Source of the DNA: Gemmatimonadota bacterium
GTDB lineage: Bacteria > Latescibacterota > UBA2968
Direction of reading: 5' to 3'
Length of the DNA stretch: 13,184 nt
Assembly (NCBI GenBank): GCA_002714465.1
Contig: PAXL01000002.1
Location: 1 to 13,184, forward strand
Below the pieces are notes generated by a model. It did no database searches, was not told where the DNA came from, and worked only from the letters and a program-made list of their open reading frames with translations. The translations under genes were made by a program, and so were the position numbers. This document shows, piece by piece, positions 1 through 6,862 of this stretch (its first letter is position 1; each line of letters starts with the position of its first letter).

Positions 1-13
1 AGGCTCGAAGAAT

Positions 14-38
14 CGAGCCGAGTGCTCGTCATTTTTTT
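14..38 (+). terminator. Possible weak intrinsic terminator
   Basis: A 5-bp stem (CGAGC at 14-18 with GCTCG at 24-28) and a 5-base loop are followed by TCA and a run of seven T (32-38). The stem is short, and the competing hairpin at 2-19 is stronger. This is either a weak terminator closing a transcript that enters from the left or one arm of an attenuator. Confidence 0.35.
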
Positions 39-53
39 AAATGATTCCCCAAT

Positions 54-65
54 CGAGAATTCTCG
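54..65. promoter_or_regulatory. 12-bp perfect palindrome, operator-like
   Basis: CGAGAATTCTCG is a perfect palindrome 15 bases upstream of the first gene. The half-site string AATCGAG also occurs at 11-17 in the neighbouring inverted repeat. Its size, symmetry and position suit a binding site for a dimeric repressor or activator, but no regulator gene is present in the window to match it. It may be a chance palindrome. Confidence 0.25.
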
Positions 66-80
66 GTCCACTGACTAAAT

Positions 81-473
81 GTGTTCAGCTGCATTTCGAT
101 CGTCATCGCAGTCTGTGGCTTCGGTCTTTCGGTTCAGTACGAACCAGTCGAAGCGCAGGTGGGATGGTCACCATCCCCCCGAACTGCTCAACTGATGCAG
201 ATCGAAGAATTGATCTCCGACCCTCGATGGGAGTGGGACCCCAGAGAAGCCAGAGCCGTCGCCCACTGCGAGAGTTGGCTGACACCCCACGTCGTTCGAC
301 GCAATACGAACGGCACCTACGACCACGGCATCTTTCAAATTAACTCAGTGTGGCAACCAGCCAAACCTGAGCTCTGGCCCAACATCCTCGACCCAGCAAC
401 AAACGTCGAGGTCGCTCACCACATCTGGCTCACTGGAAAACGCTCCTGGCGATTCTGGGTTTGCCAACCGTAA
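81..473 (+). CDS. Lysozyme/transglycosylase-like protein with N-terminal hydrophobic segment
   Basis: The 130-residue product probably cleaves peptidoglycan glycan strands, either as an endolysin or as a virion-associated enzyme. Residues 4-18 form a hydrophobic stretch (ISIVIAVCGFGLSV) that looks like a signal peptide or signal anchor, although positive charges before it are lacking. Residues 53-130 follow the pattern of lysozyme-like/SLT domains: AHCES with likely catalytic Glu64, GIFQIN at 83-88, a PATNVEVAHHIW helix near 105-116 and a terminal W..WVC. The start is GTG at 81, the first start after an in-frame stop at 72-74. No clear Shine-Dalgarno precedes it. GTG at 159 is an alternative that would remove the hydrophobic segment. 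The gene sits directly upstream of the packaging genes. The fold assignment is fairly firm; the exact role (host lysis or entry) is inference. Confidence 0.7.
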   Translation: MFSCISIVIAVCGFGLSVQYEPVEAQVGWSPSPRTAQLMQIEELISDPRWEWDPREARAVAHCESWLTPHVVRRNTNGTYDHGIFQINSVWQPAKPELWPNILDPATNVEVAHHIWLTGKRSWRFWVCQP

Positions 474-480
474 GTTCTTA

Positions 481-495
481 GCCTCCGAAGGAGGC
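481..495 (+). promoter_or_regulatory. Hairpin enclosing the small-terminase Shine-Dalgarno
   Basis: GCCTCC (481-486), loop GAA and GGAGGC (490-495) form a perfect 6-bp hairpin that contains the whole GGAGG ribosome site of the gene starting at 499. If folded in the mRNA, the site would be masked until ribosomes or another factor open it. The structure is seen in the sequence; its regulatory effect is inferred. Confidence 0.5.
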
Positions 496-498
496 ATC

Positions 499-948
499 AT
501 GTCTCGACCGAAACCGACGGATCTCAGGACTGGTCATTCCACGACCCTCCCCGAGTTCCGACCGAATCCCACAGCAGTAGAAACGCCTCAGGCTCCCCAG
601 ACTCTGAAGAGTCATGGAAAGCACCTCTGGGCGGAGCTATGGGATGCAGGGAGAAACTTCTATCAGCCAAAGACCGACAGCCTCGTCCTAGAGCGCTACT
701 GCAATCTTCAAGAACGCAGGAAAGAGCTCCTCGAAATAATCGAGGCTGAAGGTTGGCTGGCAGTCGGGTCGACGGGTCAAACCGTCACCCATCCAGCAGC
801 AAAATTGCTGGCAGAAGTAGAGGGACGACTGTCCCCTCTCGAAGATCGACTGGGCCTCAACCCTGAGTCCCGTTTGCGTCTTGGAATCTCCTCGGTCGAG
901 CACCAATCAAAGCTCGACGCCTTCCTCTCAAAAGTAGGAGGCGCTTAA
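499..948 (+). CDS. terS: Phage terminase small subunit, P27 family
   Basis: The 149-residue protein is the DNA-recognition subunit of the packaging motor. It would bind the packaging start site and hand DNA to the large subunit encoded at 2921. The order of motifs matches the P27 family: a Pro-rich N-terminus (about 1-35), a W..LWDAG segment near 44-51, a helix with LVLERYCNLQERR (62-74), an EAEGW...GSTGQTVTHPA turn (82-100) and the signature C-terminal LGLNPESRLRLG (118-129). The length is normal for the family. The start ATG at 499 has a strong GGAGG site 4 bases upstream, inside a hairpin. The gene is separated from its usual partner, the large subunit, by the reductase gene at 965-2914, with which it is closely spaced (16 bases). 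Confidence 0.88.
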   Translation: MSRPKPTDLRTGHSTTLPEFRPNPTAVETPQAPQTLKSHGKHLWAELWDAGRNFYQPKTDSLVLERYCNLQERRKELLEIIEAEGWLAVGSTGQTVTHPAAKLLAEVEGRLSPLEDRLGLNPESRLRLGISSVEHQSKLDAFLSKVGGA

Positions 949-949
949 C

Positions 950-964
950 TGCCGAGGAGGCACC
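950..964 (+). promoter_or_regulatory. Ribosome binding site of the reductase gene, in a small stem
   Basis: GAGGAGG (954-960) lies 4 bases before the ATG at 965 and fixes the start. TGCC (950-953) can pair with GGCA (959-962), leaving GAGGA in the loop, so the site is partly exposed. This resembles the stem before the small-terminase gene. A second GGAGG lies at 937-941, inside the end of terS. Confidence 0.5.
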
Positions 965-2914
965 ATGCCAAGCTGGGGACCATTAGGACAGCAAGTATTC
1001 AACCGCACCTACTCACGGCCCACAGCTGAAGGATCAGAAGACTGGTCACAAACAATCAGCCGAGTCGTCGAAGGCAACCTCAACCTCGTCGACGACAGTC
1101 ACATCGAACCACTCGAAGCAAGCCACCTCGCCTCTCACTTCGACAACTTCTCCGCACTTCCAGCAGGTAGACACCTCTGGGTCAGCGGCGTCCCAGGACG
1201 ACAGTTCCTTTTTAACTGTCACCGAGCAGGATTCGGCGACAGCCTGGCCGATCACTCTTGCTTCCTCTTCGACGAGCTTATGAAAGGCGGCGGCCTGGGG
1301 AGCAACTACTCAAACTCCGAGATCGATGAGCTCCCCGCGCCACTAGGCAGGGTCGAGCTCTCTGTGATGGTCACTCCTTCCCATCCAGACCGACCGGAGT
1401 TTGCCCACCTGAGCGGTCCCCTCCCTGCCGACTCAGGTGTGGTCTTCGAGGTTCCCGATTCCCGTCAAGGATGGGTCGAGAGTCTCCGACAGGTCATCGC
1501 CCTCTCCGAATCAGGCGGCGGACCTATCACCATCGACGTCTCTCAGGTTCGACCGAGGGGCTCACTCATCCACGGCTTCGGCGGTACAGCATCAGGGCCA
1601 GGACCACTGGTCGAGATGCTCACCAAAGTCACAGCAATCCTCAACGACTGCGTCGGCATCGAGCTCTCCTCGCTCGACGTCATGGAGATCGATCATGCGA
1701 TCGCCAGCTGCGTCGTCGCTGGCAACGTCAGACGGTCGGCGAGAATGTCGATCAAACACTGGATGGACGAAGACATCTTCGACTTCATCTCATGCAAAAG
1801 CGACCCCGAGCACCACTGGTCGACGAACATCAGCGTCGAGATCGACTCTGTCTTTCTCGACCGACTCAAAACGCCAGGCCCTAATCACGGCAAGGCAGTC
1901 TTCGAGGCAATCGTCGAAGGCATGATCGAAAACGGCGAGCCTGGAATTTTCAACTCGTCGCTCGCTGCAATAGGCGAGACAGGCAACGTCCGATCGACGA
2001 ATCCCTGCGGAGAAATTGCTCTCGAACCCTGGGAACCATGCAACCTCGGTCACGTCAACCTCGCAGCATTCGGCACCGACCTCGTCGGCGCAGCTGAAGC
2101 CGCTCGACTGATGACTCGATTCTTGATCCGAGCCACGTTCGGAGATGTCGAAGACCCTCGGCAACGAGACGTCCTCGATCGGAATCGACGAATCGGAGTC
2201 GGTCTCTTCGGCGTTCAAGAATGGGCAGCCGCTCACGACACTCCCTGGAGTGACATCGGAAACTCTTGTGAGCTCGCTCACTTCCTCCAGACAATGCGAG
2301 AAGTCGTCGACGCAGAAGCCACCGCCTACGCCAAAGAGCTCGGCATCAACCGACCGATCAAGACAACAACAATCGCCCCCACTGGAACGATCGCCAAACT
2401 CCCAGGAGTCACCGAAGGCATCCACCCCATCTATGCCAGGCACTTCGTCCAGCGGATTCGCTACGCCGAGACAGACTCGTCGCTACAAGTCGAGATCGAC
2501 AAAGGACGCCACGTCGAAGACTGTCTCTACTCCTCAGGAACCAAAGTCGTCTCAGTCCCGACTCGGAACGCAATCCTCGACAAGTTCGACGCAGAACTGA
2601 TCGAAGACTGCTCAGAGATCCACCTGGACGACCTATTCCGCACCCAGGCATTCTTCCAGGAACACTGGGCAGACAACGCCGTCAGCTTCACAGCAAACAT
2701 CTCACCCGAGACCAAGTCTCACGAGCTCGCTCCGATCCTCAGCAAGTGGCTCGAAGCTCTCAAAGGCTCGACAGTATTTCCAGATCTCTCACGGCCCCAG
2801 TCGCCATACGAGCGGATCGACGCCAAGACATTCGAGGAGCTCACAGCAGGAGCTCAGGTTGAAGTAGGGCAGGACTTCGACGAATGCGCGACAGGAGCCT
2901 GCCCAGTCAGGTGA
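965..2914 (+). CDS. nrdJ: Class II adenosylcobalamin-dependent ribonucleoside-triphosphate reductase (RTPR type)
   Basis: The 649-residue enzyme would reduce ribonucleotides (triphosphates in the RTPR group) to deoxyribonucleotides using a coenzyme B12-generated thiyl radical, feeding phage DNA synthesis. All key residues of the monomeric Lactobacillus-type enzyme have counterparts. Cys85 (FNCHR) precedes FLFDELMKGGGLG (100-112), as around family Cys119. NPCGE gives Asn346, the radical Cys348 and Glu350. Cys359 lies 11 residues after Cys348, the same spacing as family C408/C419. The tail Cys641-Cys646 pair has the family C731/C736 spacing. A phosphate-binding APTGT is at 471-475. The chain is about 90 residues shorter than the 739-residue Lactobacillus enzyme, with the loss spread over several segments. 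No ATP-cone is seen. The gene is continuous, sits between terS and terL (16- and 6-base gaps) and needs host or environmental B12 plus an external thioredoxin-like reductant, none of which is encoded here. Confidence 0.93.
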   Translation: MPSWGPLGQQVFNRTYSRPTAEGSEDWSQTISRVVEGNLNLVDDSHIEPLEASHLASHFDNFSALPAGRHLWVSGVPGRQFLFNCHRAGFGDSLADHSCFLFDELMKGGGLGSNYSNSEIDELPAPLGRVELSVMVTPSHPDRPEFAHLSGPLPADSGVVFEVPDSRQGWVESLRQVIALSESGGGPITIDVSQVRPRGSLIHGFGGTASGPGPLVEMLTKVTAILNDCVGIELSSLDVMEIDHAIASCVVAGNVRRSARMSIKHWMDEDIFDFISCKSDPEHHWSTNISVEIDSVFLDRLKTPGPNHGKAVFEAIVEGMIENGEPGIFNSSLAAIGETGNVRSTNPCGEIALEPWEPCNLGHVNLAAFGTDLVGAAEAARLMTRFLIRATFGDVEDPRQRDVLDRNRRIGVGLFGVQEWAAAHDTPWSDIGNSCELAHFLQTMREVVDAEATAYAKELGINRPIKTTTIAPTGTIAKLPGVTEGIHPIYARHFVQRIRYAETDSSLQVEIDKGRHVEDCLYSSGTKVVSVPTRNAILDKFDAELIEDCSEIHLDDLFRTQAFFQEHWADNAVSFTANISPETKSHELAPILSKWLEALKGSTVFPDLSRPQSPYERIDAKTFEELTAGAQVEVGQDFDECATGACPVR

Positions 2915-2920
2915 CCCACC

Positions 2921-4363
2921 ATGAAGACACAGGGCGACACAGTGGTCGACTTCATCGAGTCATTCTTGACTCTGGGCGGATCGTTCTATGGCGAACCGTT
3001 CGACGTCCTCGACTTCCAGCGAGACATCATTCGGGACATTTACAAGACCGACGACGAGGGTCGACGACTCCATCGCACCTACCTCCTGGGGCTACCTCGA
3101 AAGAATGCCAAGACAACTCTCGCGGCAGCCCTCGGAGTGTTCCACCTAGTAGCGGATCAATCAGACAAGGCACCCGTCGCTATCGCCGCCGCAGGTGATC
3201 GACAACAGGCTCGACTCGTATTCGACGAAGTTCGTCGGATGATCTCAATGTCGCCCGACCTCGCTGAGGTCTGTGACGTCTACCGATCCGAGATCCGATG
3301 CAACATCAACGGAGGGATCTTCCGCTGCGTCTCAGCTGACGCTGGACTCCAGCAAGGTCTCAACCCGAGCTTCGTCGTCGTCGATGAGTATCACGTCCAC
3401 AAGACGAAAGATCTCTTCGACGCACTCACGCTCGGATCAGCAACCAGATCACAACCACTCACCCTGGTCATCTCCACAGCTGGCTTCGATCTCGAATCTC
3501 CACTCGGAGAGCTCTACCGATACGGCAGACAGATCGAGACCGGCGAGAAAGTCGACAAGAGCTTCGGCTTCACCTGGTACGGCCCACAAGAAGAAGAGGA
3601 CTTTGATCCAGCAGATAAAGCAGCCTGGGAGAAATTTAATCCAGGCTGGGATCACTTCCTCCAGCACGAAGAGATGGAATCGGCCCACCTCCGCACTCAC
3701 GAGGCGGCCTTCATTCGATACCGACTCAACGGATGGACAAGATCCGAAACTGCCTGGCTTCCCTCGGGAGTCTTCGAGAACCTCGGAAGCGACCGACGCC
3801 TCGAAGCAGGCGAACGAGTCGTCCTCGGCTTCGATGGTGCATGGCAAAACGACAGCACAGCGCTCGTCGCCTGCTCCGTCGATGAACCTCGACACCTCGA
3901 AGTCATCGGACTCTGGGAAAAACCAGACGGATCTCCCCACTGGAGAACCCCGATCAACGAAGTCAAAGAAACAATCAACGAGGCCTTCCAGCGCTTCACA
4001 GTTCTCGAACTAGCCGCCGATCCCTGGCGGTGGGAACAAACACTCCAAGAACTGAGCGACGAAGGTCTCCCTGTCGTCGAGTTCTCGACCAACTCGATCC
4101 AAAGAATGACACAAGCAACGCAGCTGGCCTACGACGCCATCATCGCTGGGGACATCTCCCACAACGGCGACCCAGCACTCATTCGACACTTCGCCAACGC
4201 TGTCCTCCGAGAAGATCCTCGACGAGGTTCTCGCCTGGTCAAGGATCGAAGAGGCAGCACTCGAAAAATCGATCTCTGCGTCGCATCAGTCCTCGCTCTC
4301 CACCGAGCCACGTTCTACAGAGACAGCGAGCCTCAACCTGAGACTCAGCTGCTCGTCATCTAG
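2921..4363 (+). CDS. terL: Phage terminase large subunit (HK97-like)
   Basis: The 480-residue motor ATPase and nuclease cuts concatemeric DNA and pumps it through the portal. The N-terminal ATPase half shows a deviant Walker A, GLPRKNAKTT (57-66), as is usual in this terminase group. It also has Walker B FVVVDEYH (151-158, Asp155/Glu156) and the coupling motif STAGFD (185-190). The C-terminal RNase H-like nuclease shows Asp305 in LGFDGA, Asp367 in AADPW and Asp451 in KIDLCVA as likely metal ligands. The length is typical. The start ATG at 2921 follows the reductase stop by 6 bases and has only a weak AGGTG site (2908-2912), so translation probably depends on coupling to the reductase. The stop TAG is part of the next gene's ribosome site. 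Confidence 0.95.
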   Translation: MKTQGDTVVDFIESFLTLGGSFYGEPFDVLDFQRDIIRDIYKTDDEGRRLHRTYLLGLPRKNAKTTLAAALGVFHLVADQSDKAPVAIAAAGDRQQARLVFDEVRRMISMSPDLAEVCDVYRSEIRCNINGGIFRCVSADAGLQQGLNPSFVVVDEYHVHKTKDLFDALTLGSATRSQPLTLVISTAGFDLESPLGELYRYGRQIETGEKVDKSFGFTWYGPQEEEDFDPADKAAWEKFNPGWDHFLQHEEMESAHLRTHEAAFIRYRLNGWTRSETAWLPSGVFENLGSDRRLEAGERVVLGFDGAWQNDSTALVACSVDEPRHLEVIGLWEKPDGSPHWRTPINEVKETINEAFQRFTVLELAADPWRWEQTLQELSDEGLPVVEFSTNSIQRMTQATQLAYDAIIAGDISHNGDPALIRHFANAVLREDPRRGSRLVKDRRGSTRKIDLCVASVLALHRATFYRDSEPQPETQLLVI

Positions 4364-4372
4364 GAGCTCCTA
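4361..4372. promoter_or_regulatory. Palindromic stop/ribosome-site junction
   Basis: TAGGAGCTCCTA is a perfect 12-bp palindrome. It contains the terL stop codon TAG, the AGGAG ribosome site and the A of the next ATG (4372). Nearly the same string, with one extra central G, precedes the tape-measure gene at 11743-11755. The arrangement implies tight translational coupling. As RNA the hairpin would be weak because the centre leaves little room for a loop. Confidence 0.5.
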
Positions 4373-5574
4373 TGCCCTACAGCATCGAAGAGAACCATCC
4401 TGACTGCTCAGGCTGGGCAGTTACCAAAGACGACGACGGCTCCCTCATGGGATGTCACGAGACGCAAGAAGAAGCGAACGCTCAACTCACCGCTCTCAAC
4501 ATCTCCTACGAGGAAAACGAGCGACAGGTTGTCCTGATCTATGGGCCACCTTGTGCAGGCAAGACGAGCCTCGCTCTGGAGATGGCCGAACGAGGCGACC
4601 TAGTTCTCGATCGAGATGCCATGCACGCAGCACTCTCGACGCTGGAAATGCACGATCACGACCCAGCACTCACCAGAGCCATCGAAGAGACCTGGAGCGC
4701 TCTGCTCAGGTACGTCCCAGACCACCCTGGCTCGGTTTACATCATCACCGGAGCTCCACTGAGAAGTCAGCGCCGAGAGCTCGAACACCTCACGACATCA
4801 ATCCGCCTGGTCTATGCCGACCGAGACACCTGCCACCAACGAGCCAAAGATGCTCGACCTGTTACCTGGGGCAAGTTCATCGACGAATGGCATGACCTCT
4901 ACGAACCCGAGCTTCACGATCGGAGCGAAGAAATGAACATCGAACGACGCACCGCCACCGAAGGCGTCGAGCTACGAGAAGAAGGCGACACCCTGACAGC
5001 CGTCGGATACGCCGCAGTCTTCGAGCAGACATCACAAAACCTCGGAGGCTTCGTCGAGCGAGTAGCTCCTGGAGCGTTCCGCAAGACAATCCAGGAAGCA
5101 GACGTCCGAGCTCTCTTCAATCACGAGGCAGATCACCTCCTCGGTCGAAAGTCATCAGGCACTCTCCGAATGATGGAAGACGACAAAGGTCTCCGATACG
5201 AGATCGACCTTCCCAACACAACACTCGGACGAGACGTCGGAGAGCTCCTTCGTCGAGGCGACATCACAGGGAGCTCTTTCGGATTCCGAACTATCGGAGA
5301 CGAATGGATCGAAACAGACGACGGCTACCCACTCCGCCGACTTACCGAAGTCGCTCTTCGAGACGTCGGACCTGTGACGTTCCCTGCTTACACCCAGAGC
5401 GAGGCGTCTCTTCGTTCTCTAGCTAAGAGCCGAGAGCTCGACCTCGACCGACTCGTCGAGGCAGCTGAAGCAGACGACCTCCGCACCCTTCTCCAAGAAG
5501 AGTCAGACCAATCCGACATCGAGCCGAGCAGCCCTCACTCGACCGGACTTCGGCGCTCCTCTTTCATCCGCTGA
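4372..5574 (+). CDS. Fusion of P-loop kinase-like domain and HK97-type prohead maturation protease
   Basis: The 400-residue protein has three parts. Residues 1-45 form a small module with Cys12 and a GCHETQEEA..QL.AL motif (27-42). Residues 52-185 look like an AAA_33-type P-loop kinase: Walker A GPPCAGKTS (58-66), DRDAMH (80-85), a TGAPLRSQRREL lid-like stretch (126-137) and a later R...R..W helix. Residues 188-345 match the U35 prohead protease, which trims capsid subunits: MNIERRT start, GGFVERVAPGAF (225-236), FNHE with likely catalytic His251, GDITGSSFGF with likely Ser301 or Ser302, and ALRDVGPVTFPAY (328-340). Ordinary proteases of this family are about 200 residues. An internal ATG at 4933 with GGAG upstream could yield the protease alone. 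The gene lies between terL and the capsid gene, as expected for the protease. The kinase substrate is unknown. Confidence 0.85.
   Translation: MPYSIEENHPDCSGWAVTKDDDGSLMGCHETQEEANAQLTALNISYEENERQVVLIYGPPCAGKTSLALEMAERGDLVLDRDAMHAALSTLEMHDHDPALTRAIEETWSALLRYVPDHPGSVYIITGAPLRSQRRELEHLTTSIRLVYADRDTCHQRAKDARPVTWGKFIDEWHDLYEPELHDRSEEMNIERRTATEGVELREEGDTLTAVGYAAVFEQTSQNLGGFVERVAPGAFRKTIQEADVRALFNHEADHLLGRKSSGTLRMMEDDKGLRYEIDLPNTTLGRDVGELLRRGDITGSSFGFRTIGDEWIETDDGYPLRRLTEVALRDVGPVTFPAYTQSEASLRSLAKSRELDLDRLVEAAEADDLRTLLQEESDQSDIEPSSPHSTGLRRSSFIR
4922..4935 (+). promoter_or_regulatory. Possible internal translation start for the protease domain
   Basis: GGAG (4922-4925) lies 7 bases before an in-frame ATG (4933-4935, Met188). 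The protein from this Met begins MNIERRTATEGVELRE, which resembles the natural N-terminus of stand-alone prohead proteases, and would be 213 residues long. A short independent product next to the full fusion is therefore plausible but unproven. Confidence 0.4.
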
Positions 5575-5625
5575 TCGGCGACACCGTCAGCACCCATTAT
5601 CCACCCTTAACTCACAGAGGTTCTT
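5575..5625 (+). promoter_or_regulatory. Gap and ribosome binding site before the capsid gene
   Basis: The 51-base gap is one of the two largest inside the gene cluster. It ends with AGAGG (5616-5620), five bases before the capsid ATG. I looked for a promoter, as capsid genes often have their own, and found no convincing -35/-10 pair (only CATTAT at 5594-5599 without a partner). Confidence 0.35.
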
Positions 5626-6837
5626 ATGACCCCATCAGACATTCAGGCAGCTTTCGACGCTCGCCAGTCTGCGGTGGCTTCACTTCGAGAGCTCGCTGAC
5701 GAGACCCAAGGGCGCGACATGACGGCTGAGGAAACTCAGACCTATGAGCGCCAGAATGCGGACATCGACGCTCTCGACGCTCGCATCAACACAGGTCTCA
5801 AAGACTTAGAACGGGAAGCGAAGGCCACCGAGGCCATCGAACAATTCCGCTCTTTGTCAGACGTCACCGAGCCAGCCGAAGCAGCCATTGTCGACCCAGG
5901 CAAAAGCGATCAGGAGCTCTTCCGAGCCCTAATGAACGGCGAGATCCGTTCCTTCGAGTCCAAAGGCGAAAGCCGTGACCTCACCGAAGGATCAGCAACC
6001 GCTGGCGGCAACCTCGTCACCTCGACGCTCTATCAACGAGTCGTCGACAAGTTCACCGAAGAAGGCGTAGCTCTCGCAGCAGGCGCAACTCTTCTGGAGA
6101 CAGCGTCTGGCGAAGACATGCTCGTCCCGACCGTCACTGGCTACTCGACCGGCGCACTCGTCGCCGAAGGTGGCAGCATCTCGGAATCGGACCCAGCGTT
6201 CGGCCAGTCCACGATCAGCGTCTATAAGTACGCCGCCATCGTCGAAGCGAGCTCCGAGCTCATCGAAGACAATGGCGTCGGATCGTTCAACGTGCTCAAC
6301 TTCGTCGCCGATCAAGGTGGCGCAGCGGTAGCTCGTGCTCTTTCCGCAGCATGGACAGCTGGCTCAGGTAGCTCACAGCCGAACGGCTATGACAACTGCA
6401 CCGCAGGCGTCACAGCTGCATCAGCGACAGCTATCACAGCGAACGAGCTCATCGATCTCCAGCACAGCATCACCGCTCCTTATCGGATCGGCGCAGCCTG
6501 GGCGATGAATGACAGCACCCTCAAAGCTGTCAGGAAGCTCGTCGACTCGAATGGGCAATACGTCTGGCAACCAGGACTTCGAGTCTCGAATCCTGACGAA
6601 CTGCTCGGCGCTCCCGTTTACACCGATACCAACATGGAAGAGATCGCTACTGGAAAGAAAACTGTCGTCTACGGCAACTTCACTCGTGGCTACTTCTGCC
6701 GAATCGCTGGCGGCGTAAGAGTAGAAAGCTCAAACGCTCCAGCCTTCACCACTGACCTCATCTCCACGAGGTTCATTGTTCGAGGCGGTGGCAACATCAT
6801 CGACACGAACGCCCTACGGCATCTAGTCCAGGCCTAG
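5626..6837 (+). CDS. HK97-fold major capsid protein
   Basis: The 403-residue protein forms the icosahedral shell. Residues 1 to about 115 are charged and rich in Glu, Ala and Arg, and look coiled-coil-forming. This is the scaffold-like delta domain that the upstream protease would remove. The shell domain starts near GSATAGGNLVTSTLYQRVVD (122-141). It has an E-loop region (about 160-195, LVPTV...ALVAEGGSISESDPAFGQ), a spine helix and P-domain with VEASSELIED (206-215), AAWAMNDSTLKAVRKLVDSNGQYVW (290-314) and the usual C-terminal LLGAPVYTDTNM (327-337) and IRGGG-like strand. I see no Lys in the E-loop, so HK97-type covalent cross-linking is unlikely. Length and order are typical. The gene follows the protease and is followed by a strong hairpin. 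Confidence 0.94.
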   Translation: MTPSDIQAAFDARQSAVASLRELADETQGRDMTAEETQTYERQNADIDALDARINTGLKDLEREAKATEAIEQFRSLSDVTEPAEAAIVDPGKSDQELFRALMNGEIRSFESKGESRDLTEGSATAGGNLVTSTLYQRVVDKFTEEGVALAAGATLLETASGEDMLVPTVTGYSTGALVAEGGSISESDPAFGQSTISVYKYAAIVEASSELIEDNGVGSFNVLNFVADQGGAAVARALSAAWTAGSGSSQPNGYDNCTAGVTAASATAITANELIDLQHSITAPYRIGAAWAMNDSTLKAVRKLVDSNGQYVWQPGLRVSNPDELLGAPVYTDTNMEEIATGKKTVVYGNFTRGYFCRIAGGVRVESSNAPAFTTDLISTRFIVRGGGNIIDTNALRHLVQA

Positions 6838-6862
6838 CCCTAACTACTGCCAGCCGAGAGAC

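Larger units (their letters stand above)
1..80. promoter_or_regulatory. Non-coding leader with inverted repeats and T-run
   Basis: This stretch holds no gene that I can support. It contains a perfect 7-bp inverted repeat (arms 2-8 and 13-19, AGAA loop). A second, overlapping 5-bp stem (14-18 with 24-28) is followed three bases later by seven T residues (32-38). A 12-bp perfect palindrome lies at 54-65. The first two stems cannot form together, which is the geometry of an attenuator, and the second stem plus T-run resembles a weak intrinsic terminator of an upstream transcript. I see no convincing -35/-10 pair. A cos or pac site could also lie here because small terminase follows one gene later, but nothing in the sequence proves it. 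Confidence 0.4.

Noticed and set aside
1..40. Possible tRNA end or small RNA
   Set aside because: The hairpin arms do not fit a T-arm or acceptor stem, there is no GTTCRA motif or CCA end, and the T-run favours a terminator-like element.
937..964. Extra small gene starting from the GGAGG at 937
   Set aside because: No start codon follows at suitable spacing before the ATG at 965, which has its own GAGGAGG.
1790..2443. 217-residue open frame on the minus strand opposite the reductase
   Set aside because: It lies wholly antisense to a well-conserved enzyme, has no recognisable domain, and is explained by the codon bias of the + strand gene, which avoids stop codons in the opposite frame.
965..4363. 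Intein or homing endonuclease in reductase or large terminase, both frequent insertion sites
   Set aside because: Both frames are continuous, have normal or shorter length, and no splice-junction motifs interrupt the catalytic segments.
5575..5625. Separate promoter for the capsid gene
   Set aside because: Only a lone CATTAT was seen, with no -35 partner at suitable spacing.
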